Positions 1-5,445 of a stretch of DNA of 5,699 nt are shown here, piece after piece. The notes beneath the pieces were generated by a model, which saw only the letters and a list, made by a program, of their open reading frames with translations, was not told the DNA's origin and did no database searches. The DNA is from Devosia sp. (GTDB taxonomy: Bacteria > Pseudomonadota > Alphaproteobacteria > Rhizobiales > Devosiaceae), in the NCBI GenBank assembly GCA_016793415.1, contig JAEUMC010000327.1, positions 1 to 5,699 of the forward strand. The letters are read 5' to 3'. A program made the position numbers and the translations under genes. Position 1 is the first letter of the stretch; every line of letters starts with the position of its first letter.

Positions 1-3
1 TGT

Positions 4-64
4 AAGGGTCTCCCTCCCCCTTCTTCAGGGGAGGGGGCAGGGGTGGGGGTCAGCCCGCGCCGGC
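4..64 (+). repeat. GC-rich intergenic foldback repeat, copy A
   Basis: This is one copy of a dispersed intergenic unit. A pyrimidine-rich stretch (about 9-26) is followed by four G runs at 28-49. Positions 4-51 match the copy at 3975-4019 with a small indel and a single substitution in the centre. The tail at 52-64 matches the reverse complement of 3900-3912 at 12 of 13 bases, so the shared unit is about 60 bp and reaches beyond the G/C core. The C-rich and G-rich halves can fold into a hairpin. It lies just beyond the stop of the minus-strand receiver-like gene, so it may be in that gene's 3' untranslated region, where the transcript would read C-rich. There is no T tract typical of an intrinsic terminator. 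Copies of this kind are common in rhizobial-type genomes, but I cannot assign it to a named family. Confidence 0.8.
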
Positions 65-83
65 CCTTCGGTGGGACTGCGCC

Positions 84-617
84 CTACACCGCCACCTGCA
101 TCTCATCGCGCATCACGCTCACCCCGCGTGCCGGTGAGCGGATGATCTCCAGCCGGCGGTACTGCATGCCTGAGCGGCCATGCGTCTGCTGCGCGCCGCG
201 ATCGGGGCCGAGATAGGTGGCGGTCTCGAAATAGACCTGGGTGTGCTCGACCAGCCGCTCCAGCCGGGCCGCCACCCGCTGCTGGGTGAACGGCAAAGTC
301 AGCACGTCGTCGAACCCCATCTCGACACAAGTCCTGATCGCTTCGACCAGCGGGCTCTCGGAGAAATACACCATCGGCGAGAAGCGGATACGTCGGCTCG
401 GTGAAAACCGGATGGCGTCAGCCACGGTCTTGAGCTCGGTCACCTCGTCGACGGCGGCGAACAGGAAGAACAGGAGGGGCGTCTGCTGCGCCTGGGTCTC
501 GGCGGCGGCGATGCCGGCATAATTCTGGACGATCGGGAAACCGAGCCCGCGCGCCAGATCCGTCAGCGCCGCCCCCGGACCATCCGGGGGGCCGACCACA
601 TAGGCACAGGCCCGCAT
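84..617 (-). CDS. Degenerate receiver-domain-like protein (atypical response regulator)
   Basis: The product is 177 residues. Residues 1-130 have the alternating strand/helix pattern of a CheY-type receiver: a hydrophobic first strand (ACAYVV), a third strand around 47-54 (TPLLFFLF), a fourth strand MVYFSES (82-88), and GFDDVLTLPF (101-110), which fits the end of a receiver where 'I-x-KPF' is usual. The chemistry looks lost: there is no acidic pair after strand 1, no aspartate at the end of strand 3, and leucine replaces the conserved lysine (LPF for KPF). The last 45 residues carry TYLGPDR (134-140) followed by a basic, probably disordered tail with no recognised output domain. I chose the ATG at 617 because GGAG lies eight bases upstream; an in-frame ATG at 641 would add eight residues but has only a G run abutting it. 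It follows the LysR gene by 64 bases and may be co-transcribed. A phosphorylation-independent adaptor is inference. Confidence 0.65.
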   Translation of the reverse strand: MRACAYVVGPPDGPGAALTDLARGLGFPIVQNYAGIAAAETQAQQTPLLFFLFAAVDEVTELKTVADAIRFSPSRRIRFSPMVYFSESPLVEAIRTCVEMGFDDVLTLPFTQQRVAARLERLVEHTQVYFETATYLGPDRGAQQTHGRSGMQYRRLEIIRSPARGVSVMRDEMQVAV

Positions 618-625
618 CAAAGGCA

Positions 626-629
626 CTCC
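626..629 (-). promoter_or_regulatory. Shine-Dalgarno that fixes the start of the receiver-like gene
   Basis: Read on the minus strand, GGAG is separated by eight bases (TGCCTTTG) from the ATG at 617. The alternative in-frame ATG at 641 has only GGGGA directly touching it, which is too close for normal ribosome placement. This favours the 177-residue form beginning MRACAYVV, whose first strand also fits a receiver N-terminus. Confidence 0.55.
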
Positions 630-666
630 AGTCGATTGCATTCCCCGTCGACACTATCGCCGATGC

Positions 667-679
667 CCGCTTGCAGCGG
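667..679 (-). terminator. Small hairpin just after the LysR stop codon
   Basis: CCGCT-TGC-AGCGG is a perfect 5-bp inverted repeat with a 3-base loop, two bases beyond the TAA of the LysR gene. No T run follows, so it is at best a weak or Rho-assisted terminator, or an RNA 3'-end stabiliser. It occupies most of the short gap before the receiver-like gene and could reduce read-through into it. A five-base-pair stem can also arise by chance in DNA this GC-rich. Confidence 0.2.
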
Positions 680-681
680 AG

Positions 682-1569
682 TTAAGACGGCGGCCGGCGG
701 CGCTCGCCGCGGAACAGCGGGCCATGCTCGCGCATCAGCGCGGCGATACGGTCGGCGACCAGCCGGACCTCGGGGCGGTGACGATCCTCGTGGTGCGTCA
801 CCAGCCATTGCTCGGTTTCGAGCTCGGTGATCGGCATCGCCACCCGCACCAGCCGCGCATCGCTGTCGCCGACAAAGCACGGGAAGACGCCGAGCCCGGC
901 ACCGGCCGCCACCAGTTCGCGCACGCTCTGCACATCGTTGCCGCGCACGCTGATGCGGTCGCCGTGATGCGCCATCAGCCAGCGGGCCGAGGCGACGTTG
1001 GCGGCGTCGCCGGTGACCCCGACGAACAGTCCGGCCTCGATGCCGTTGATCAGGTGGAGGCCGGAATAGAGCGCATGCGCCACCCGGCCGATCTGGCGGC
1101 CGGCGAGGTTGGGGTCGAGCGGTCGCTCCGAGCGCACCCCGATATCGGCGGCGCGGCGGCCGATATCGAGCTTCATGTAGGCGGTGGCGAACTCGATCCG
1201 GATATTGTCGTCGACATGCCAGAGCTCGCCGATATGGCGGGCGAGGAAGGCCGAGGTCCAGGTGCCGGCCGAGATGCGGACGATCTGCTCGCCCACCGAA
1301 CCGTCGCGCCAGCGCGTCAGCGCCCGCATCGCCGCTTCGACATCCTCGGCCCGGGCCAGCAACTCTTCGCCAGCTGGAGTGAGCTGGTAGCCGGTCTGCC
1401 GGCGCACGAACAACGGCTCGCCGATCTGCTGCTCCAGCGCCGTCACCCGGCGGCCCAGCGTTGCCGCGCTGAGCCCCGTCGTGCTGGTCGCGGCGCTCAG
1501 CCCGCCGAGCCGCGCCACATCGAGAAACAGCCGGAGGTCGTCCCAGGAGATCGTGTCGCCGACGCTCAT
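682..1569 (-). CDS. LysR-family transcriptional regulator
   Basis: The 295-residue product has the usual length and plan of a LysR-type regulator. The N-terminal winged helix-turn-helix starts at WDDLRLFLDVARLGGLSAAT (residues 9-28) and continues through LSAATLGRRVTALEQQIGEPLFVR (33-56) and the wing YQLTPAGEELL (61-71). A linker helix with DVEAAMRAL (76-84) leads to a substrate-binding domain of about residues 95-285. This holds the family's ADIGVR segment (141-146) and the VAAGAGLGVFPCF segment (220-232), where an inducer would bind between two subdomains. The start at 1569 is supported by AGGA seven bases upstream. It is transcribed away from the DUF1127/aldo-keto reductase operon across a 204-bp gap, the standard layout for a LysR regulator that controls its neighbour and itself. 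The inducer is unknown. Family assignment is firm; the target is inferred from position. Confidence 0.95.
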   Translation of the reverse strand: MSVGDTISWDDLRLFLDVARLGGLSAATSTTGLSAATLGRRVTALEQQIGEPLFVRRQTGYQLTPAGEELLARAEDVEAAMRALTRWRDGSVGEQIVRISAGTWTSAFLARHIGELWHVDDNIRIEFATAYMKLDIGRRAADIGVRSERPLDPNLAGRQIGRVAHALYSGLHLINGIEAGLFVGVTGDAANVASARWLMAHHGDRISVRGNDVQSVRELVAAGAGLGVFPCFVGDSDARLVRVAMPITELETEQWLVTHHEDRHRPEVRLVADRIAALMREHGPLFRGERRRPPS

Positions 1570-1580
1570 CTTTCATTCCT

Positions 1581-1602
1581 GCAAAGCGCGTTGCGCTCTT
1601 GC
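1581..1602 (-). other. Leader hairpin abutting the LysR ribosome binding site
   Basis: On the plus strand GCAA-AGCGC-GTT-GCGCT-C-TTGC is an inverted repeat of nine pairs interrupted by one unpaired base, with a 3-base loop. In the LysR transcript the stem would end at the base next to the AGGA ribosome site (1577-1580). It could influence LysR translation, or serve as a DNA operator for autoregulation. The sequence only shows that the structure is possible. Confidence 0.4.
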
Positions 1603-1658
1603 TTGTATCGCTTCAAGCCGCGGCGGCGCAAGAATGAGGCGTTCGGAGCGTGCTGTCA

Positions 1659-1674
1659 GACCAATCACTTGGTC
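1659..1674. promoter_or_regulatory. Candidate operator: 16-bp perfect-arm palindrome in the divergent promoter region
   Basis: GACCAA-TCAC-TTGGTC has two perfect 6-bp arms around a 4-base centre. Its midpoint is about 97 bp from the LysR start codon and about 107 bp from the DUF1127 start codon. LysR proteins usually bind dyads with a T-N11-A core between divergent genes; this dyad does not have that core exactly, so it is a candidate only. Elsewhere in 1570-1773 I found no convincing -35/-10 pair for either gene. Confidence 0.4.
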
Positions 1675-1773
1675 GCTGCGCCGCTCCATCAGGCACAGCG
1701 TCATCAGAGGGACTATCGCTCCGTCACTGGAAGCGGGGTCGGTGTCGCTTTGCGTTGTTGAAAGGAGACCGAA

Positions 1774-1923
1774 ATGTTCAGAACCCTGACCCGCCGCCTC
1801 ACCGAGTGGTCGCGCCTGCGCCGCGACATCCAGCGGTTGAAGCAGCTCGACGATCACCTGTTGGCTGATCTCGGCATCGAGCGCGAGTGCATCACCCACA
1901 GCGCCGTCACGGGTGAGAGATGA
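1774..1923 (+). CDS. DUF1127 (YjiS-like) small protein
   Basis: This 49-residue protein is basic in its first half (FRTLTRRLTEWSRLRRDIQR). Its core QLDDHLLADLGIERECI (residues 24-40) is the DUF1127 signature, usually read as 'L..L.D..L.DIG..R..I'. DUF1127 proteins are very short and arginine-rich. In Rhodobacter (CcaF1) and Agrobacterium, members have been tied to RNA binding and to effects on sRNA or mRNA levels; that role is known for the family, not shown here. The start has AGGAG (1763-1767) six bases upstream. The stop TGA overlaps the ATG of the next gene as ATGA (1920-1923), so the reductase is probably translated by coupling. It is the first gene of the plus-strand operon facing the LysR gene. 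Family membership is confident; function is open. Confidence 0.9.
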   Translation: MFRTLTRRLTEWSRLRRDIQRLKQLDDHLLADLGIERECITHSAVTGER

Positions 1924-2903
1924 GCGTGATGCTGCGCCTGTGGGACGGGCAGCAGGTCCCCCGCGTCGGCGTCGGTTGCTGGGCCATCGGCGGGCCGTTC
2001 AAGATGGATGGTCGGCAGGATGGCTGGGGCGAGATCGACGACGGCCAATCGCTCAGGGCGCTGGCGCTCGCCCATGAGCTCGGCGCCCGCCTGTTCGATA
2101 CCGCCGATGCCTACGGCACCGGCCACAGCGAGGAGGTGCTGGGCGCGGCCTTCGGCGACCGCTCCGACGTGGTGATCGCCACCAAATTCGGTTTCACCCA
2201 CGATCGGGCCAAGCGCGAGCTGACCGGCACCGACGTCACCCCCGAATACATGGAGCAGGCGCTCGACGCCTCCCTCAAGCGGCTGAAGCGCCGGCGCATC
2301 GACCTCTACCAGCTGCATGTCGGCGACGCCTCCCCCGAGGCGATGGACCGGTTGGCGCCCGCCCTCGAGCGGCGCGCCGAAGCGGGCGACATCGCCGCCT
2401 GGGGCTGGAGCACCGACGATGCGGCAGCGGTGTCGCGGGTGCTGCACTACCCGCACTTCAAGGCGGTGCAGCAGGGGCTGGACGTGTTCCGCGACGGGCC
2501 GGAAATGGTAGCGCTGTGTGACCGCAACCGCCTGCCCAACCTGATCCGCTCGCCGCTGGCCATGGGGTTCCTCACCGGCAAATTCACGCGGAAGTCGCAG
2601 ATCTCGACTGACGACGTGCGCGGCGCCGGCCATAGCTGGGTGCGCGACTTCAAGGATGGGCGGCCCTCGGCAGACTCGCTCAGAAAGCTCGACGCCATCC
2701 GCGACCTGCTGACCACCGGCGGTCGGTCCGTAGCCCAAGGGGCGCTCGGCTGGCTGCTGGCCCGCTCGCCGCAGACCCTCCCGATCCCCGGCTTCAAGAC
2801 CGAGGCGCAGATCCGCGACAACCTGGGCGCGCTCGACAAGGGCCCGCTCCCGATGGCCGCCATGGCCGAAATCGACGCGCTGCTGGTGCGTGAACTGGCC
2901 TGA
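1920..2903 (+). CDS. Aldo/keto reductase (first of a tandem pair)
   Basis: This 327-residue protein has the usual length for a single-domain (alpha/beta)8-barrel aldo/keto reductase, a soluble NAD(P)H-dependent oxidoreductase that interconverts aldehydes or ketones with alcohols. The catalytic tetrad is complete: Asp60 and Tyr65 in FDTADAYGTGHSEE, Lys89 in VIATKFGF, and His133 in LYQLHVGD. SPLAMGFLTGKF (211-222) matches the conserved 'S-P-L-G-L-T-G' stretch. LPIPGFKTEAQIRDNLGAL (287-305) is the C-terminal cofactor-phosphate binding segment. The start overlaps the DUF1127 stop; GGTGAG just upstream is a weak ribosome site, consistent with coupling. An in-frame ATG at 1929 would lose three residues. 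The tetrad argues for an active enzyme. The substrate cannot be read from the sequence; sugars, xenobiotic carbonyls and lipid aldehydes all occur in the family. Confidence 0.95.
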   Translation: MSVMLRLWDGQQVPRVGVGCWAIGGPFKMDGRQDGWGEIDDGQSLRALALAHELGARLFDTADAYGTGHSEEVLGAAFGDRSDVVIATKFGFTHDRAKRELTGTDVTPEYMEQALDASLKRLKRRRIDLYQLHVGDASPEAMDRLAPALERRAEAGDIAAWGWSTDDAAAVSRVLHYPHFKAVQQGLDVFRDGPEMVALCDRNRLPNLIRSPLAMGFLTGKFTRKSQISTDDVRGAGHSWVRDFKDGRPSADSLRKLDAIRDLLTTGGRSVAQGALGWLLARSPQTLPIPGFKTEAQIRDNLGALDKGPLPMAAMAEIDALLVRELA

Positions 2904-2914
2904 GGAGACGACAG

Positions 2915-3892
2915 ATGGAAAAGCGACAGTTCGGCAGTATCGGCGAGGTCAGTTGCCTGACCCTGGGCGGTGGCGGCATCGGCCAGGTGTGGGGCGAGAC
3001 CAGCCGCGAGGAGGGGATCGCCACCTTGCGCATGGCCGTCGACGAGGGCATCGATGTGATCGACGCCGCGCCCGGCTACAAGCTGTGCGAAGCGCTGATC
3101 GGCGAGGCGTTCGAGGGCCGCCTGCCCCAGGGTGTCAAGGTCACCACCAAATCGGGCATCGGCACGCTTCCCGACGAGCAGGTCTACCGCCGGCTTCGCA
3201 CTTCGCTGGAGCAGAGCCTCAAGGCGATGCGGTTGCAGCAGGTCGACCTGTTCTTCCTCCACAACCAGATCTGCCCGGACGATTTCGTCTATCCCGCCGA
3301 GAACGAACGGCGCGCCGAGATCGCCACCACTTGGTCGAGCTATCGCGATGCGGTGGTGCCGGCCTTCCAGCAGTTGCAGCGTGACGGCCTGATCGGCGGC
3401 TGGGGCATTACCGGGGTGAGCGTGCCGGCCACCATCGTCGAGGCGGTGACGCTCGGGCCGCGGCCGCACGCGGTGCAGGCGGTGGCAAACCTCCTCGACA
3501 GCCCGGGTGGACTGATCGGCTTTTCAACGCCATCCCGGGCCCGCGACATCATCGAAGCGGCGCACCTGAGCGGCGTCGGGGTGATGGCGATCCGCGCCGT
3601 GCAGGCCGGCGCGCTGACCTCGAGCTTCGACCGCAAGTCGCTGCACGAACGGGATACCGTCGACTTCGAAGCGGCCGCGCCCTACCGCGCCCTTTGCGCC
3701 AGATGGGGCGAAGACCCGGCCATCATCGCCTATCGCTATGCGCTGGGTATGGCCGGGGTCGAGACGCTGGTGCTGGGCGTGAAGAACCGCGACGAGCTGT
3801 CGGATGCGCTCGATGCCGAACGCGCCGGGGCGTTGGAGCCGGAACAGCTCAAGGCGATCGAGGCGCTGGGCTTGCGGGAGGTGTTGGCCTGA
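2915..3892 (+). CDS. Aldo/keto reductase (second of the pair, divergent type)
   Basis: This 325-residue barrel enzyme begins with EKRQFGSIGEVSCLTLGGGGIGQVWG, the usual opening of the superfamily. The tetrad positions are present: Asp50 and Tyr55 in IDAAPGYKLCEALIG, Lys79 in KVTTKSGIG, and His116 in LFFLHNQ. The Asp/Tyr motif departs from the common FDTAxxYG form, and an extra loop follows the histidine (about 118-142, acidic and aromatic), so its substrate pocket probably differs from that of its neighbour. TLVLGVKNRDELSDAL (284-299) is the cofactor-binding end. The ATG at 2915 lies 11 bases after the first reductase's stop, with GAGGAG (2902-2907) overlapping that stop and seven bases from the start, so the two are co-translated from one transcript. 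The proteins are only distantly similar, so this is not a recent duplication. Substrate unknown. Confidence 0.93.
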   Translation: MEKRQFGSIGEVSCLTLGGGGIGQVWGETSREEGIATLRMAVDEGIDVIDAAPGYKLCEALIGEAFEGRLPQGVKVTTKSGIGTLPDEQVYRRLRTSLEQSLKAMRLQQVDLFFLHNQICPDDFVYPAENERRAEIATTWSSYRDAVVPAFQQLQRDGLIGGWGITGVSVPATIVEAVTLGPRPHAVQAVANLLDSPGGLIGFSTPSRARDIIEAAHLSGVGVMAIRAVQAGALTSSFDRKSLHERDTVDFEAAAPYRALCARWGEDPAIIAYRYALGMAGVETLVLGVKNRDELSDALDAERAGALEPEQLKAIEALGLREVLA

Positions 3893-3899
3893 TCGCTGC

Positions 3900-3949
3900 G
3901 CCGGTGCGGGCTGACCCCCACCCCTAACCCCTCCCCGCAAGGGGGAGGG
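3900..3949 (-). repeat. GC-rich intergenic foldback repeat, copy B (inverted)
   Basis: This is the same unit as the copy at 4-64, in the opposite orientation. It starts eight bases after the second reductase's stop. Positions 3900-3912 match the reverse complement of 52-64 at 12 of 13 bases. The C runs at 3915-3939 give, on the minus strand, four runs of four or five G with loops A, TTA and T. CCTCCCC-GCAA-GGGGGAGG folds into its own short hairpin. Confidence 0.85.
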
Positions 3950-4019
3950 GGAGCGACAGCCTCGATATCAGTGGAAGGGTCTCCCTCCCCCTTGCGGGGA
4001 GGGGACAGGGGTGGGGGTC
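3913..4019. terminator. 37-bp inverted repeat between convergent genes, possible bidirectional terminator
   Basis: Arms 3913-3949 and 3983-4019 are reverse complements at 35 of 37 positions; the only mismatches are TT against AC in the middle. The spacer is 33 bases. In either transcript (second reductase from the left, rhaI from the right) the C-rich arm is made first and the G-rich arm second, so both would fold into the same strong stem. No T tract follows either side, so it is not a canonical intrinsic terminator. Transcription end or protection of 3' ends is inference from its place between converging genes. Confidence 0.5.
3975..4019 (+). repeat. GC-rich intergenic foldback repeat, copy C
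   Basis: It is in the same orientation as the copy at the left edge and nearly identical to it: AAGGGTCTCCCTCCCCCTT is shared exactly, then GCGGGGAGGGG replaces CTTCAGGGGAGGGGG, and CAGGGGTGGGGGTC is shared. G runs at 3996-3999, 4001-4004, 4008-4011 and 4013-4017 have loops of 1, 3 and 1 bases. It ends 23 bases before the rhaI stop codon. Confidence 0.85.
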
Positions 4020-4042
4020 CACAGCCACCGGACCCCCGTGGA

Positions 4043-5335
4043 TCACACGATCCCGCCACCACCCGCCGCCACCGCCGGCCGCACCGCCGCAACGCGCTGC
4101 CGATACCCCGCCTTGCGGTAGGCGGCGATCGGGTCGATGGCGCCGTTGGCGTCGAGCCGTGCCTTGGCGAGGATCGGCTCGACATCGGTTCGGAAAGCGA
4201 CCTTCAGCGTTTCCGACGCCATCAGTGCGTCGTCCGACTGCTGGTAGCCCTCGAGCGCCTGGCGATCGACCAGCAGCGCCAGCGCATAGGCGCGCCGCAC
4301 TTCGTTGGCCGAGCGGATCAGCGATTCGATCGGGTCGGTGACGTTGTGGCTCTGGTCCAGCATATGCGCCGGCGCGAACCCGGGAGCCTTGCGGAGCTCG
4401 GCATCGACCAGTTCGTTGAACACCAGGAACAGCCGGTACGGGTCGATCGAGCCGGTGTCGAGGTCGTCGTCGCCATACTTTGAGTCATTGAAGTGGAAAC
4501 CGCCCAGCTTCTTGAACTGGATCAGCCGCGCGACGATCATCTCGATATTGACGTTCGGCGCATGGTGGCCGAGGTCGACGAGGCACTGCGCCTTGTCGCC
4601 GAGTTCGGTGGCGATCAGGTAGTTGGTGCCCCAGTCCTGCACCACCGTCGAATAGAACGCCGGCTCATACATCTTGTGCTCGGTGAAGAGCTTCCAGTCC
4701 GCCGGCAGGTCGGCATAGATCGCCTTCATGGCGTCGAGATAATACTCGAACACCCTCGTGAAGTTGACCTGGCCCGGGAAGTTCGAGCCGTCGCCGATCC
4801 ACACCGTCAGGGCTTTCGAGCCGATGGTCTTGCCGATCTCGATGCATTCGAGATTGTGCTCGATCGCCTGCTGGCGCGTCTCTTTGGCATAGTTGGCGAG
4901 CGAACCGAAGCGGTAGGAGTGCTGCTGCCCCGGCGCATCCGAGAAGGTGTTGGAGTTCATCGCGTCGAACCCCAGGCCGAAACGCGAGGCCGCCTGCTTC
5001 AGCCGGTTCGGGTCGGCCTTGTCCCACGGGATATGCAGCGAGACGTTCGGCGTGGCGCGGGTCAGCTGGTTGATCACCGAGCAATCCTCGAGCTTGTCGA
5101 AGATATCGCGCGGCTCGCCGGTGCCCGGGAACTTCGCAAAGCGCGTCCCGCCGGTGCCGACGCCCCAGGAAGGGACGGCAACGGTATAGGCCGAGACCGC
5201 CTTCAGGATGGCGTCGATATCGATGCCGCGCCGGCTGAGCTGCTCGCCGAGGTGCGCATAGTCGGAATCGAGCGCCTTGCGGTTGGCCTCGTTGGTCTGG
5301 TCGACCACGGACTGGTCGATGAGTTGGTCGGTCAT
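4043..5335 (-). CDS. rhaI: L-rhamnose isomerase (rhizobial / P. stutzeri type)
   Basis: This enzyme converts L-rhamnose to L-rhamnulose in the cytoplasm, the first step of rhamnose breakdown. The 430-residue product has the same length as the structurally studied Pseudomonas stutzeri enzyme. From memory of that structure, all the metal and catalytic positions fall at identical numbers: His101 (SLHIPWD), Glu219 (LFTEHKMYEPAFY), Asp254 and His257 (LVDLGHHAPN), His281 (GGFHFNDSKYGDDDLD), Asp289, Asp291, Asp327 and Ser329 (HMLDQSH). It should therefore be an active two-metal xylose-isomerase-fold enzyme. The start at 5335 is set by a strong GGGAGGAG seven bases upstream. The protein ends in a glycine-rich AAGGGGIV tail. 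It lies 110 bases after rhaD on the same strand, the rhaD-rhaI order of rhizobial rhamnose loci. P. stutzeri-type enzymes also accept other sugars such as allose/psicose, so side activities are possible. Confidence 0.96.
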   Translation of the reverse strand: MTDQLIDQSVVDQTNEANRKALDSDYAHLGEQLSRRGIDIDAILKAVSAYTVAVPSWGVGTGGTRFAKFPGTGEPRDIFDKLEDCSVINQLTRATPNVSLHIPWDKADPNRLKQAASRFGLGFDAMNSNTFSDAPGQQHSYRFGSLANYAKETRQQAIEHNLECIEIGKTIGSKALTVWIGDGSNFPGQVNFTRVFEYYLDAMKAIYADLPADWKLFTEHKMYEPAFYSTVVQDWGTNYLIATELGDKAQCLVDLGHHAPNVNIEMIVARLIQFKKLGGFHFNDSKYGDDDLDTGSIDPYRLFLVFNELVDAELRKAPGFAPAHMLDQSHNVTDPIESLIRSANEVRRAYALALLVDRQALEGYQQSDDALMASETLKVAFRTDVEPILAKARLDANGAIDPIAAYRKAGYRQRVAAVRPAVAAGGGGIV

Positions 5336-5342
5336 TCGAGTT

Positions 5343-5350
5343 CTCCTCCC
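5343..5350 (-). promoter_or_regulatory. Strong Shine-Dalgarno of rhaI
   Basis: GGGAGGAG on the minus strand lies seven bases before the rhaI ATG at 5335. It settles the start: the same reading frame stays open far upstream, through the repeat and across the end of rhaD, but that part is not coding. The site begins two bases inside the lower end of the repeat hairpin region, so it stays outside the predicted stem (5353-5432). Confidence 0.8.
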
Positions 5351-5352
5351 TT

Positions 5353-5432
5353 GGCGCCCCTCACCCTGTCCCTCGCCCCTCCTAGTGGACGCAAGAGCGT
5401 CCGCGGGGGAGAGGGTGGGGGTGAGGGGCGCC
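5353..5432. repeat. C/G-rich foldback repeat between rhaD and rhaI (copy D, related family)
   Basis: The outer arms 5353-5366 (GGCGCCCCTCACCC) and 5419-5432 are a perfect 14-bp inverted repeat. The tip is a perfect 6-bp stem GGACGC-AAGA-GCGTCC at 5387-5402. CCCTC (5370-5374) and GAGGG (5411-5415) can pair in between, giving one long imperfect hairpin of about 80 bases. It differs in sequence from the three other copies but has the same C-rich/G-rich plan, with G runs at 5405-5428. It sits inside the rhaD-rhaI transcript, where its RNA would be C-rich first. It may act as an intercistronic stem like the REP elements of enterobacteria; that role is inferred. Confidence 0.75.
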
Positions 5433-5445
5433 CCACGCTCAGCTG

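Noticed and set aside
1604..1631. Possible minus-strand LysR promoter: TTGCGC (1626-1631), 16-base spacer, GATACA (1604-1609)
   Set aside because: Each hexamer matches only three of six sigma-70 consensus bases, which is expected by chance in a 200-bp region.
1573..1899. A 108-codon minus-strand open frame opposite the DUF1127 gene, ending just before the LysR start
   Set aside because: It overlaps a well-supported DUF1127 gene on the other strand, has no good ribosome site, and its sequence has no recognisable domain. Its stop three bases before the LysR ATG is curious, but GC-rich DNA commonly yields such open frames.
1920..3892. The reductases as part of rhamnose catabolism (for example lactaldehyde reduction)
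   Set aside because: They face the rhamnose genes head-on with a separate regulator and a strong repeat between them. Nothing in the sequence links their substrates to rhamnose.
3900..4019. CRISPR array or insertion sequence
   Set aside because: The copies are inverted, too few, have no uniform spacers, and no cas or transposase gene is present in the window.
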